From NCBI GenBank assembly GCA_927798505.1, contig CAKMNE010000017.1:1-15078 (forward strand): a stretch of 15,078 nucleotides of DNA. Reading direction: 5' to 3'. Of this stretch, positions 1 through 7,657 are shown in pieces. The notes beneath the pieces are model-generated. The model saw only the letters and a list, made by a program, of their open reading frames with translations. It did not search any database and was not told the DNA's origin. Position 1 is the first letter of the stretch; each line of letters opens with the position of its first letter. Source of the stretch: an uncultured Bacteroidales bacterium (GTDB lineage: Bacteria > Bacteroidota > Bacteroidia > Bacteroidales > UBA932). The position numbers and the translations under genes are program-made.

Positions 1-34
1 AAAAAGCCCCTCAGAAGCGGTTCTGAGGGGCTTT
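1..34 (-). terminator. Rho-independent terminator after the GH3 gene
   Basis: A perfect 14-bp inverted repeat (arms 3-16 and 21-34) with a 4-nt loop. Read on the minus strand it ends in a run of T (positions 5-1, possibly longer beyond the window edge). It starts 19 bp after the GH3 stop codon and marks the 3' end of the GH16-uvrA-GH3 transcript. The stem is GC-rich in its middle, so it should be efficient. The U-tract is cut by the window edge, so its full length is unknown. Confidence 0.9.
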
Positions 35-53
35 GGGATATGCAAGAGGATAA

Positions 54-2345
54 TTACTCGACGCAGTTAAGCATAAGCGACTGATTACCAATTGCAAGAC
101 GGAACTCGCCCGGTTCGAGGGTCCACTCCAGGTCATGACCTACAAAAGCGAGGTCCTCAGCCTTGAGGGAGAAGCTGACCGTCTTGGTTTCACCAGCTTG
201 CAGCTCAATCTTGGTGAAATCGCGAAGGCGCCTTGCCTCCGGAGTGACTGAAGCGGTCAGATCGGAGCTGAACAGCAGCACAGGCTCCTTGCCGGCACGC
301 TTTCCGGTGTTGGTCACATCCACGCTCAGATTGATTACGTCTCCGGCCTTGAACTCGGTCTTGTCAGCCTTCATATTGGAGTACTCGAAAGTGGTATAGC
401 TCAGACCTTGACCGAATGACCACTGGGCCTCGATGGTTGCATCGTAGTTGTAGAGGCCTCCCATAGTGGTCCTGTTCTCAGAAAGCTTGTAGTCGTAAGT
501 GTTGAGCCTGTTGGTGTACTTAGGATAGGTGAACGGAAGCTTGGCGCTGAAGTTCTCCTCTCCGCAGAGCAGGGCTGCAAGAGCGTCTCCTCCGTAGTTT
601 CCAGGGAGTATGACATCCACCACAGCCTTTGCAAGAGGCTCGATTTCGCGCACGATGCGAGGGCGTCCCTCACCCAGCACGAGAACTACAGGCTTGCCGG
701 TCTTGGCAAGGGTCTGCACCATCTCGATCTGGTTGCGTGAAAGGGTGAGATCGTTGATATTGCCCACGGTCTCGCAGTAGGAGTTCTCTCCTATGCAGGC
801 CACAATCACATCGCAAGCCACACTTGCGGCAAGTGCTTTTGCCATATTTCCCTTCTTCTCTGCCTGGAAGTCTCCCGCCGGGTCGTACTCAAGCACAGGG
901 ACATAGGTCACCTTGGCGAACTTCTGCTCAAGAGCTTCGCGGATGGTGTTGTACTGACCTGTGAACTGAGGGTCATTGGCGGCATCTCCCTGCCAGCTGT
1001 AGTTCCAGCCTCCGCCAAGAGGACGCATCACGTCGGCATTAGGGCCTACGAGAAGGATGCGGGTGTCCTTGGAAAGAGGAAGGATGTTATCTTCGTTCTT
1101 GAGCAACACCTCGCTTTCCAGGGCTGCCTGGTAGGCGGTCTGACGGAATTCTTCGCAAGCGAAGCGGGAGTAGTCGCCTTTCAGGCCATATGGATCATCG
1201 AAGAGGCCGAGACGGAACTTAACCCTGAGCACACGGCGGCAGGCGTCGTCGATGCGGCTCTCAGGCACCTTGCCTTCCTCTACGAGCTCGCGCAGAAGGT
1301 CGAAGGCTTTGCAGTCGTAAGGTTCCATAATCATATCCACGCCTGCGTTGATTGCGAGGCGCAGGGCATCCTTGTAGTCGGCTGCCACGTGGTCCCTCTC
1401 CCAGAGGTTGCGTATGTCGGCCCAGTCGGTCACTATCATACCGTCCCAGCCGGTAGACTCCTTGGCCCAGCCGGTGAGCAGCTCCTTGCTGGCGTGCAGC
1501 ATCTCACCGTCGTTGCTGGAAGAATTGACCATAAGGGTGAGCGCGCCGGCCTCGATGCAGGCCTTGAAAGGAACGAAGTATTTCTCCTTGAGCTCGCGCT
1601 TGGAAACCATCGCAGGAGTGCGGTCCTGACCGGAAATCGAGGCGCCATAGGCCATGAAATGCTTGATGGAGACGGCTACGTGCTCCGCATCGATATGGTT
1701 AGGGTCCGGGCCCTGCAGGCCGAGGGTCTGCTGCACGCCCATACGCGCCTGAACATAAGGATCCTCGCCGTAGCTCTCCCACATGCGCGGCCAGCACTGG
1801 TTGCGGCTCAGGTCAAGGGTAGGGGTGAAGACCCAAGGAACATTGCAGGCCCTGGTCTCGTAGGCGCAGATGCGTCCCATCTCGTAGGCGAGATCGTCGT
1901 TGAACGAGGCGGCAAGCGCGAGTTCCTGAGGGAAGAGGGTGGCGCCGGTGGTATATGATGCGCCGTGAATCTGATCCAGACCGTAGAGGCAAGGGATGCC
2001 GGTTTCCTCGAGGGAAATCTTCTGGATTTTGCCTATGAACTCGCGGTACACCTCAGGGGTGGAGGCAGTGCCGTGGAGGGTGTTGAGAATGGATCCTACC
2101 TTGTACTTGCGGAGTACCACCTCCGCGAACGGAGAGAACTCGGTAGAGCCCGGAAGCAGGAGCATGTCCGCGTTGATCTGGCCCATCTGACCGATTTTCT
2201 CGACCAGTGTGAGCTTCTTCATTACAGAATCGATCTTGCGTTCGATTTCCTTGTCCTGAGGGATGGCCCTCGTAGTTGCCGCCTTGGGGCAGCAGGCTCC
2301 GGCAAGCAGAATTGTGCCGAGGAGCAGTGAGAATGCTTTTTTCAT
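54..2345 (-). CDS. Glycoside hydrolase family 3 beta-glucosidase (BglX-like), exported
   Basis: A 763-aa GH3 exo-acting beta-glucosidase, expected to remove glucose from the non-reducing ends of beta-gluco-oligosaccharides in the periplasm or at the outer membrane. A signal peptide with a plausible lipobox (LAGAC, Cys18) starts the protein. The GH3 N-terminal barrel follows, with the SYGEDPY motif (191-197), KHF (228-230) and the nucleophile motif IVTDW, Asp307. The second alpha/beta domain carries the likely acid/base Glu525 in a CETVGN context, like the ETKGD region of plant GH3 exoglucanases. A C-terminal fibronectin-III-like domain begins after FGQGLSYTTFEYS (about 644-656). Length and domain order are normal for BglX-type enzymes. 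The ATG overlaps the uvrA stop as ATGA, so translation is probably coupled to uvrA. A terminator follows directly. The family is certain. Beta-1,3 or mixed-linkage specificity is inferred from the neighbouring GH16; a beta-xylosidase activity cannot be excluded by motif. Confidence 0.93.
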   Translation of the reverse strand: MKKAFSLLLGTILLAGACCPKAATTRAIPQDKEIERKIDSVMKKLTLVEKIGQMGQINADMLLLPGSTEFSPFAEVVLRKYKVGSILNTLHGTASTPEVYREFIGKIQKISLEETGIPCLYGLDQIHGASYTTGATLFPQELALAASFNDDLAYEMGRICAYETRACNVPWVFTPTLDLSRNQCWPRMWESYGEDPYVQARMGVQQTLGLQGPDPNHIDAEHVAVSIKHFMAYGASISGQDRTPAMVSKRELKEKYFVPFKACIEAGALTLMVNSSSNDGEMLHASKELLTGWAKESTGWDGMIVTDWADIRNLWERDHVAADYKDALRLAINAGVDMIMEPYDCKAFDLLRELVEEGKVPESRIDDACRRVLRVKFRLGLFDDPYGLKGDYSRFACEEFRQTAYQAALESEVLLKNEDNILPLSKDTRILLVGPNADVMRPLGGGWNYSWQGDAANDPQFTGQYNTIREALEQKFAKVTYVPVLEYDPAGDFQAEKKGNMAKALAASVACDVIVACIGENSYCETVGNINDLTLSRNQIEMVQTLAKTGKPVVLVLGEGRPRIVREIEPLAKAVVDVILPGNYGGDALAALLCGEENFSAKLPFTYPKYTNRLNTYDYKLSENRTTMGGLYNYDATIEAQWSFGQGLSYTTFEYSNMKADKTEFKAGDVINLSVDVTNTGKRAGKEPVLLFSSDLTASVTPEARRLRDFTKIELQAGETKTVSFSLKAEDLAFVGHDLEWTLEPGEFRLAIGNQSLMLNCVE

Positions 2346-5062
2346 ATAATTGTTTCTCTGGTGAATAATTCTTTGAGGAAACGTCCCGTTACGGACGCTT
2401 TGTCTTCCGCTATTTGTTCCGGAGTGCCGGTAGCGATTACCTGCCCACCCTTTCGACCCCCTTCGGGGCCCATGTCTATGAGGTAGTCCACGCTCTTGAG
2501 CACATCCAGGTTATGCTCTATGATGATGACCGTGTTGCCCTGGTCAACCAGCTTCTGGAGCACTTCCATCAAGGTCTTGATGTCCTGGGAGTGGAGCCCT
2601 GTGGTAGGCTCGTCAAGCATGTAGAGAGTGTTGCCGGTGGCTTTGCGGAACAGCTCTGCGGCAAGCTTCATCCTCTGGCTCTCGCCTCCCGAAAGGGTGA
2701 CGCAGGACTGGCCGAGATGGATGTATCCCAGGCCCACGTCGAGCAGGGCCTTGAGCTTGGGAGCGATTTTGGGATGGGTCTTGAAGAACTCGTAGGCCTC
2801 TTCGACGGACATCTCCAGCACGTCATTGATATTTTTGCCCTTGTAGCGCACTGCAAGGGTGTCTTCCTTGTATCTCTTGCCTCCGCAGGCATCGCACTGG
2901 ACATTGACCGAAGGCAGGAAGTTCATTTCTATTACCTTGATGCCGGCTCCCTTGCACTCCTCGCAGCGGCCGCCTTCGACATTGAAGGAGAAGCGCCCGG
3001 CCTTGAAGCCGCGCACCTTGGCGTCCTGAGTCTGCTCGAAAAGGGCGCGGATGTCGCTCCATACACCGGTGAAAGTGGCAGGATTGGAGCGGGGGCTGCG
3101 GCCTATGGGGCTCTGGTCCACCTCCACCACCTTGTCAATGTTTTCAATGCCTATGAGCTCATCGTAGGGCAGAGGCTTCTGGGAGAGATGGTAGAACTTG
3201 CCCTTGAGTATGGGCATAAGGGTCTCGTTTATCAGGGTGGATTTGCCGCTACCGGACACTCCGCTGATGCCCACGAGGCAGCCCAGAGGGAAATCCACGT
3301 CTATGTTTTTCAGGTTGTTGCCGCGGGCTCCCTTCAGAGTGAGGAAACGCCCGCTGCCGGGACGGCGCTGCTGCGGAACGGCCACAGCGCTGCCGAGTTG
3401 TCTGGCAGGGCCGCAGTAGCAGAGCTCTCCACCCTTCTCCCCCGCTCCCGGTCCTATGTCCACTATCCAGTCGGCGGCGAGCATGGTCTCTTCGTCGTGC
3501 TCGACCACAATCACCGTGTTGCCCTCGTCGCGCAGTTTCCTGATGGAAGCGAGCAGCTTGCGGTTGTCCTTCTGGTGAAGGCCTATGGACGGCTCGTCGA
3601 GTATGTAGATTACGTTCACCAGCCTGGAGCCTATCTGGGTGGCGAGGCGTATGCGCTGGCTTTCTCCTCCGGACAGGGAGGCGGTAGGGCGGTCGAGGGT
3701 GAGGTACTCCAGGCCCACGTCCAGCAGGAACTGCACCCTGTCGCTGAGTTCCTTGAGCACATCGTGAGCGACGGCGGCAGCCTTGCCGCTGAGCTTGCCT
3801 TCCAGGGAGTCAATCCAGGCCTTGAGCTCGGTCATTTCCATCGCGCTTACTTCGGCTATGGTCCTGCCGTCGATCTTGAAGCAGTTGGTCTCTTCGCGAA
3901 GGCGGGTGCCGTGACAGACGGGGCATACCACCTTCTCGTCTATGTCATCCACCACTCCCGGCCAGGTAACCATCTCTGTCTGAAGCCCTTCGCCTATACG
4001 GAAATAATCATCCGAGCCGAAGACCAGAAGGCTCACGGCCTCGTCCGGCAGTTCCTCAATCGGGTCGTAAAGGGAGAATCCGAGCTTTCGGGCTATGGCG
4101 CGGACTATTTCAAACTTGCGGGTCTGACGGAGCTTGCCCAGAGGCACTATACCGCCGTCCGCTACACTTTTGCCGCGGTCGGGGATGATTGTGTCCATGT
4201 CGACATCCACTATCATCCCGAGGCCCTTGCAGTGAGGGCAGTAGCCTTCAGGGGAATTGAAGGAGAAGCTGTGCGGAGCAGGGTCGCGCAGGGACACTCC
4301 GCTTTCCGGGTCTATCAGATGCTTTGAGAAATGCCTCAACTCCCCTGTTTCGAAGTCAAGCACAGCCACCGAACCCTTTCCTGCTCCAAGGGCATTGGAA
4401 ACGGAATTGCGCACCCTGAGTATGTCGCCTTCTCCGGGCTTGAGCTTGTCCACAACGAGCTCGATGAAATGGTTTTTGTAGCGGTCCAGCTGTTCGACTT
4501 CGGCCAGTTCGCAAATCTCGCCGTCAATTCGTATCTGGGTGTAACCCTTACGGCGCATGGTGTCGAAGAGCTCGCGGTAATGGCCCTTTCGGCCCCTGAC
4601 CAGGGGCGCCAGGAGCAGGCACTTGCGGCCCTCGTACTCTCGCAGTATCAGTTCCACGATTTTTTCGTCGGTGTAGCGCACCATCTCCTTGCCCGTAACG
4701 GGAGAGTATGCGGTGGATGCGCGGGCGAAGAGCAGGCGCAGGAAATCCGAGATTTCGGTAATGGTGCCGACTGTGGAACGCGGGTTGGTACCCGTGGTTT
4801 TCTGTTCTATTGCAATGATGGGACTGAGCCCTTCTATGCTTTCGACCTTGGGCTTTTCGAGTATTCCTATGAAATGCTTGGCATAGGGGGACAGGGTGTT
4901 GAGATAGCGCCTCTGCCCTTCGGCGTAGATGGTGTCAAAGGCGAGTGAAGACTTGCCGGAACCGCTCAACCCGGTGATAACCGTGAACTTATGACGCGGG
5001 ATGTCCACGTCAATACCCTTGAGATTATGAGCCGAAGCTCCCCTGATTTTGATGTATTCCAT
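2342..5062 (-). CDS. uvrA: UvrABC excinuclease ATPase subunit A (UvrA paralogue)
   Basis: UvrA is the cytoplasmic damage-recognition ATPase of nucleotide excision repair. This 906-aa protein has both ABC halves: Walker A 31-39 (GLSGSGKSS) and 601-609 (GVSGSGKST), signatures 462-469 and 789-796 (LSGGESQ), Walker B ILDEP near 487-491 and MLDEP near 815-819. The UvrB-binding region is present (LLAPLVRGRKG, 150-160), so this is not the UvrA2 class that lacks it. The C-terminal zinc module is intact (Cys700, 703, 723, 726). The first zinc module keeps only its second pair (Cys275, Cys278); the usual first CxxC is replaced around 245-255. Start: the ATG at 5062 has GAGGAG 4 nt upstream; a TTG at 5086 is in frame but would put that site inside the gene. 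It lies 30 bp after GH16 and overlaps GH3 by 4 nt, an odd place for a repair gene. It may be a second uvrA in the genome. Confidence 0.93.
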   Translation of the reverse strand: MEYIKIRGASAHNLKGIDVDIPRHKFTVITGLSGSGKSSLAFDTIYAEGQRRYLNTLSPYAKHFIGILEKPKVESIEGLSPIIAIEQKTTGTNPRSTVGTITEISDFLRLLFARASTAYSPVTGKEMVRYTDEKIVELILREYEGRKCLLLAPLVRGRKGHYRELFDTMRRKGYTQIRIDGEICELAEVEQLDRYKNHFIELVVDKLKPGEGDILRVRNSVSNALGAGKGSVAVLDFETGELRHFSKHLIDPESGVSLRDPAPHSFSFNSPEGYCPHCKGLGMIVDVDMDTIIPDRGKSVADGGIVPLGKLRQTRKFEIVRAIARKLGFSLYDPIEELPDEAVSLLVFGSDDYFRIGEGLQTEMVTWPGVVDDIDEKVVCPVCHGTRLREETNCFKIDGRTIAEVSAMEMTELKAWIDSLEGKLSGKAAAVAHDVLKELSDRVQFLLDVGLEYLTLDRPTASLSGGESQRIRLATQIGSRLVNVIYILDEPSIGLHQKDNRKLLASIRKLRDEGNTVIVVEHDEETMLAADWIVDIGPGAGEKGGELCYCGPARQLGSAVAVPQQRRPGSGRFLTLKGARGNNLKNIDVDFPLGCLVGISGVSGSGKSTLINETLMPILKGKFYHLSQKPLPYDELIGIENIDKVVEVDQSPIGRSPRSNPATFTGVWSDIRALFEQTQDAKVRGFKAGRFSFNVEGGRCEECKGAGIKVIEMNFLPSVNVQCDACGGKRYKEDTLAVRYKGKNINDVLEMSVEEAYEFFKTHPKIAPKLKALLDVGLGYIHLGQSCVTLSGGESQRMKLAAELFRKATGNTLYMLDEPTTGLHSQDIKTLMEVLQKLVDQGNTVIIIEHNLDVLKSVDYLIDMGPEGGRKGGQVIATGTPEQIAEDKASVTGRFLKELFTRETII

Positions 5063-5066
5063 AGTG

Positions 5067-5072
5067 CTCCTC
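5067..5072 (-). promoter_or_regulatory. Shine-Dalgarno site deciding the uvrA start
   Basis: On the minus strand GAGGAG stands 4 nt before the ATG at 5062. Most other genes here have A/T-rich leaders without such a site, as is usual in Bacteroidota. It supports the 906-aa start over the upstream in-frame TTG at 5086, which lies only 6 nt after the GH16 stop. Confidence 0.6.
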
Positions 5073-5092
5073 ACAAAGAGCCCCAAAGTTAA

Positions 5093-6178
5093 CTATTTTT
5101 GGAATACTCTCACATAGTCAACTTCCATTGCGGTAGGCAGACAGCTTTCGTCAACGCCCATCATTCCACCCCAGCTTCCGCCCCACGCCACATTGAGTAT
5201 GATGTAGAATGGATTGTCGAAAGGCCAGTAGGAATAGCCCTTCCCTGTGTTGTTGTAAGTCAGAATGGCTTTGCCGTCCTGATAGAATCTTATGAATTCC
5301 GGGGTCCATTCCATTGCATAGACGTGGAACTGTGTCTGTGCGGTGGAAATGTATTTCTCCGAATGTTCGATTGATGTTCCTCCGTTGTTGTAGGCAAGGC
5401 AGTGAACTGTGGCGCTGCAGTAGTTGGGATTGCAGCCCACCTCTTCCATAATGTCGAGCTCTCCGTCCTTAGGCCAGGCGGTGAAGTTTGCAGGCATCAT
5501 CCAGAAAGCCGGCCAGGTGCCTTTTCCTGCAGGCAGCTTGAGGCTGGCCTCGAACCATCCGTATGTCCAGCTCTTGCGCGTGTTCAGACGCACGGAACGC
5601 ACCTTGCCGTCAATTTTCTTTGCCCATACTTTCAGAGTGCCGTCGCTGACATCGGCAATGTTGGTGTTGCCATAGCTGCCGGCCACATAGTCCTGAAGCT
5701 CATTGTTGCCCCAGCCTCCGTCGCCGGTCTGGTACTTCCACCAGGCCGAGTTAGGCAGTCCTTCATAGTCAAATTCGTCGTGCCAAACGAGAGTGTAGCC
5801 TTCCGGGGTCTGTATTCCCACTTCCTCCTCGCTGAGGCCGGGTTGGCGGACCGGAAGATAGGCACGGGTTTCCGCACAGTTGATGACTATATTCCCCTTC
5901 CTTTCGGAGGTGGTGGAATTGGCCTTCACCTTGACGGTGAAAGTACCTTCCGTACCGGAGCAGTAAGGGGGCTCTACGCTCACGATTCCATCCATATCCC
6001 CTATCAAGGAAAAACCAGCCTGGGAGGATGTAGCATAAAAGGTCTTTTCGCCTCCGGCCTGGTCGAAAACCAGACTGTCCGGAGCGTAGGCAAGGCTTAT
6101 TCGGGGTGTGTCTGCCAGCTGCGGGGTGCAGGTGGAAATCAGAAACATGAAAGGAAGAATCAAAGCGTATGCATGCAT
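5093..6178 (-). CDS. BACON-GH16 endo-beta-1,3-glucanase (laminarinase-type)
   Basis: A 361-aa exported endo-glucanase expected to cut internal beta-1,3 (or beta-1,3-1,4) glucan bonds with retention. The order is a hydrophobic signal with a weak lipobox (ISTC, Cys17), a BACON-like beta-sandwich at about 28-113, then the GH16 jelly-roll at about 125-360. The catalytic motif is GELDIMEE. It fits ExDxxE with nucleophile Glu240, assisting Asp242 and acid/base Glu245, the spacing of laminarinases rather than of the ExDxE GH16 enzymes. Other landmarks are VWHDEFDYEG (131-140), GGWGNNELQDYV (154-165), TYGWFEASLKLPAG (205-218) and WPAFWMMP (222-229). The ATG lies only 14 nt beyond the U-tract of the preceding hairpin, so expression probably depends on read-through. 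The in-frame Met11 is an alternative start but would destroy the signal peptide. uvrA follows after 30 bp. Family and mechanism are firm; the exact glucan is inferred. Confidence 0.93.
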   Translation of the reverse strand: MHAYALILPFMFLISTCTPQLADTPRISLAYAPDSLVFDQAGGEKTFYATSSQAGFSLIGDMDGIVSVEPPYCSGTEGTFTVKVKANSTTSERKGNIVINCAETRAYLPVRQPGLSEEEVGIQTPEGYTLVWHDEFDYEGLPNSAWWKYQTGDGGWGNNELQDYVAGSYGNTNIADVSDGTLKVWAKKIDGKVRSVRLNTRKSWTYGWFEASLKLPAGKGTWPAFWMMPANFTAWPKDGELDIMEEVGCNPNYCSATVHCLAYNNGGTSIEHSEKYISTAQTQFHVYAMEWTPEFIRFYQDGKAILTYNNTGKGYSYWPFDNPFYIILNVAWGGSWGGMMGVDESCLPTAMEVDYVRVFQK

Positions 6179-6192
6179 AATTAATACTATTT

Positions 6193-6226
6193 AAAAAAAA
6201 GGGCGGGATTTTCGTTTCCCGCCCTT
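6193..6226 (-). terminator. Terminator-like hairpin inside the locus, between the binding protein and GH16
   Basis: A perfect 10-bp GC-rich inverted repeat (arms 6199-6208 and 6217-6226, 8-nt loop) followed on the minus strand by eight T (6200-6193, the first two also pairing in the stem). It begins 11 bp after the stop codon of the surface binding protein and ends 14 bp before the GH16 ATG. It looks like a bona fide intrinsic terminator. Because there is no room for a promoter after it, it may act as a partial terminator or as a 3'-end stabiliser that lowers enzyme expression relative to susC and susD. Confidence 0.85.
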
Positions 6227-6237
6227 GGGATTCAACT

Positions 6238-7638
6238 CTACTTGTGCTCCTGGAAGCAGAAGTCTTTTACTGTAACGCTTGCGCCTGCAGGGGTGCGTCC
6301 GAGGTCGATGAAGAGAGTAAGAGCCTCGTAGTCCACGTCAGCCTGGAGGTTTGCAATGGTAATCTCACGAGGAGTGTCCTTGGTAGCGAAGAGCTTTCCG
6401 TAGTAGCACAATTGGTGTGCAGTGTCTTCTCCGAGCTTTGCGAGCTTGACTGTGAACCAGGTATCCTCTGTAGAGACTACCACGCAGTGGAAGTCGTACT
6501 TCTTGGCTGCAGAAACAGGGATGTTGGTTGCGAACTGGTTCTGTCCCTGCCACTCGGCTCCGCCGATTCCCTCAGGAATGACTACCTGATACTCGCTGTA
6601 CTCCTTAACCCACTTGTAATCTGCGGTAAGAGTTCCAGCCCAGTCTGCGGCTGAGTACCAGTTCTTCATCTCGATAGTGGCGGTGTTCCAGAGGTTGCTT
6701 GAACCTGCGATGTCGATATTGCAGTTGGTGTCGGCGATTTCATCCTCCTTCGGTCCCTCAGGAATTACAGGGTCCTTGTCCGGAGCATTGGTTCCGTCAT
6801 CGTTTGCGTGATCCTTGAGGGTGATGCGGTAGATGGTAACCTCAGTTCCGTCAGTGCAGTAACCGAAGTCGAGAACGAGCTTGGTTGCAGCGGCATCGAT
6901 ACCAGGAAGGTTCTTTACATAGAAGACATTGTTGCCCTCAACGAGATCCTGCTGCTCAACAAAGAGGAAGTTGTCGTCGCTGGTGGTGTCTGTGAGCTTG
7001 AAGGTAACTCCACCCACTGCCTTGTTGGTAGTTACGAGCACGGACATGTCGTAGTTGCATGCTGCGGAGAGGGCCACGGCACCTGTAGGAACGAGGTGAA
7101 CCTGAGCCTGCCACTGCTGGTAGCAACCCTTCTCAAAAGTAATGTTGTAGGAACCTGCTCCGAAGTTGATTGGGAGAGGAGTCTCCGCACCCCAGTTAGG
7201 ATCCGGGTTGTAGTAGGTATAACTGTTTGACATTCCGGCATCTTCACCTTTCTTCCAGATGTTGTACTCTGAATTGTAGTCATAGCCGTTGAAGCCGGTG
7301 GTTTCGATCTTCACTTCAAAATCAGCCTCGGTGTAGTCCTTGGACTGGCCAGCTGCATTGCTGACATACATACGAACCTTGAACTGTCCGCCTTCGAGGA
7401 AGGTCTTTGTGAACGGATTGCCGGAACCTGCGAACACGAAGTCTCCGGATTCGTTGGTTTCCCAGATCGGAATAAGTCCGGATACGCCAGCAGGCAGGGC
7501 AAAGGTAACGGAAGCACCGTCAACTGTGACAACAGGGACGATTCCGGCTGCTGAAGGAAGCTCAGGCTTTGAGTCTTCAACTGGATTGCAGGCCATCATA
7601 AGCGCTGCAATTCCAAGAATTGAGAAAAACTTTTTCAT
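6238..7638 (-). CDS. Surface glycan-binding lipoprotein (SGBP-B/SusE-position), PKD-like plus two tandem CBM-like modules
   Basis: A 466-aa lipoprotein with the signal MKKFFSILGIAALMMAC, predicted lipidated Cys17. A PKD-like/Ig-like domain spans about 28-110 and probably acts as a spacer at the surface. Two modules follow, about 116-277 and 302-466, joined by a Pro/Asp/Glu-rich linker (about 278-300). They look like duplicates: aligned landmarks are NIW/NLW (126-128, 315-317), WQAQ/WQGQ (176-179, 363-366), YDMSV/YDFHC (196-200, 381-385), LVLDFG/LFIDLG (254-259, 442-447) and EVTIYRITLKDH/SVTVKDFCFQEH. The pattern suggests beta-sandwich, CBM4/9-type carbohydrate binding with exposed Trp and Tyr, but the fold is an inference. 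It has no catalytic motif. It follows susD by 19 bp, the usual position of a SusE/SGBP-B protein, and should bind the target glucan for SusCD. Start chosen at the ATG giving a complete lipoprotein signal. Confidence 0.82.
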   Translation of the reverse strand: MKKFFSILGIAALMMACNPVEDSKPELPSAAGIVPVVTVDGASVTFALPAGVSGLIPIWETNESGDFVFAGSGNPFTKTFLEGGQFKVRMYVSNAAGQSKDYTEADFEVKIETTGFNGYDYNSEYNIWKKGEDAGMSNSYTYYNPDPNWGAETPLPINFGAGSYNITFEKGCYQQWQAQVHLVPTGAVALSAACNYDMSVLVTTNKAVGGVTFKLTDTTSDDNFLFVEQQDLVEGNNVFYVKNLPGIDAAATKLVLDFGYCTDGTEVTIYRITLKDHANDDGTNAPDKDPVIPEGPKEDEIADTNCNIDIAGSSNLWNTATIEMKNWYSAADWAGTLTADYKWVKEYSEYQVVIPEGIGGAEWQGQNQFATNIPVSAAKKYDFHCVVVSTEDTWFTVKLAKLGEDTAHQLCYYGKLFATKDTPREITIANLQADVDYEALTLFIDLGRTPAGASVTVKDFCFQEHK

Positions 7639-7657
7639 TGGATTTGTTTATAAAATG

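Noticed and set aside
1389..1958. A 189-codon plus-strand frame opposite the GH3 gene.
   Set aside because: Low-complexity, no domain, wholly within the catalytic domain of GH3; a shadow of the coding strand.
2414..4327. A 637-codon open frame on the plus strand opposite uvrA.
   Set aside because: It is fully antisense to a clear uvrA with all motifs, shows no recognisable domain, and such long antisense frames arise from the codon bias of GC-rich genes.
4331..4948. A 205-codon plus-strand frame opposite the 5' half of uvrA.
   Set aside because: Antisense to conserved UvrA ATPase motifs and without features of its own.
2342..5062. UvrA as a drug-resistance or UvrA2-type ABC protein.
   Set aside because: The UvrB-binding region and both UvrA-type ATPase halves are present, so a UvrA with UvrB interaction is the better call.
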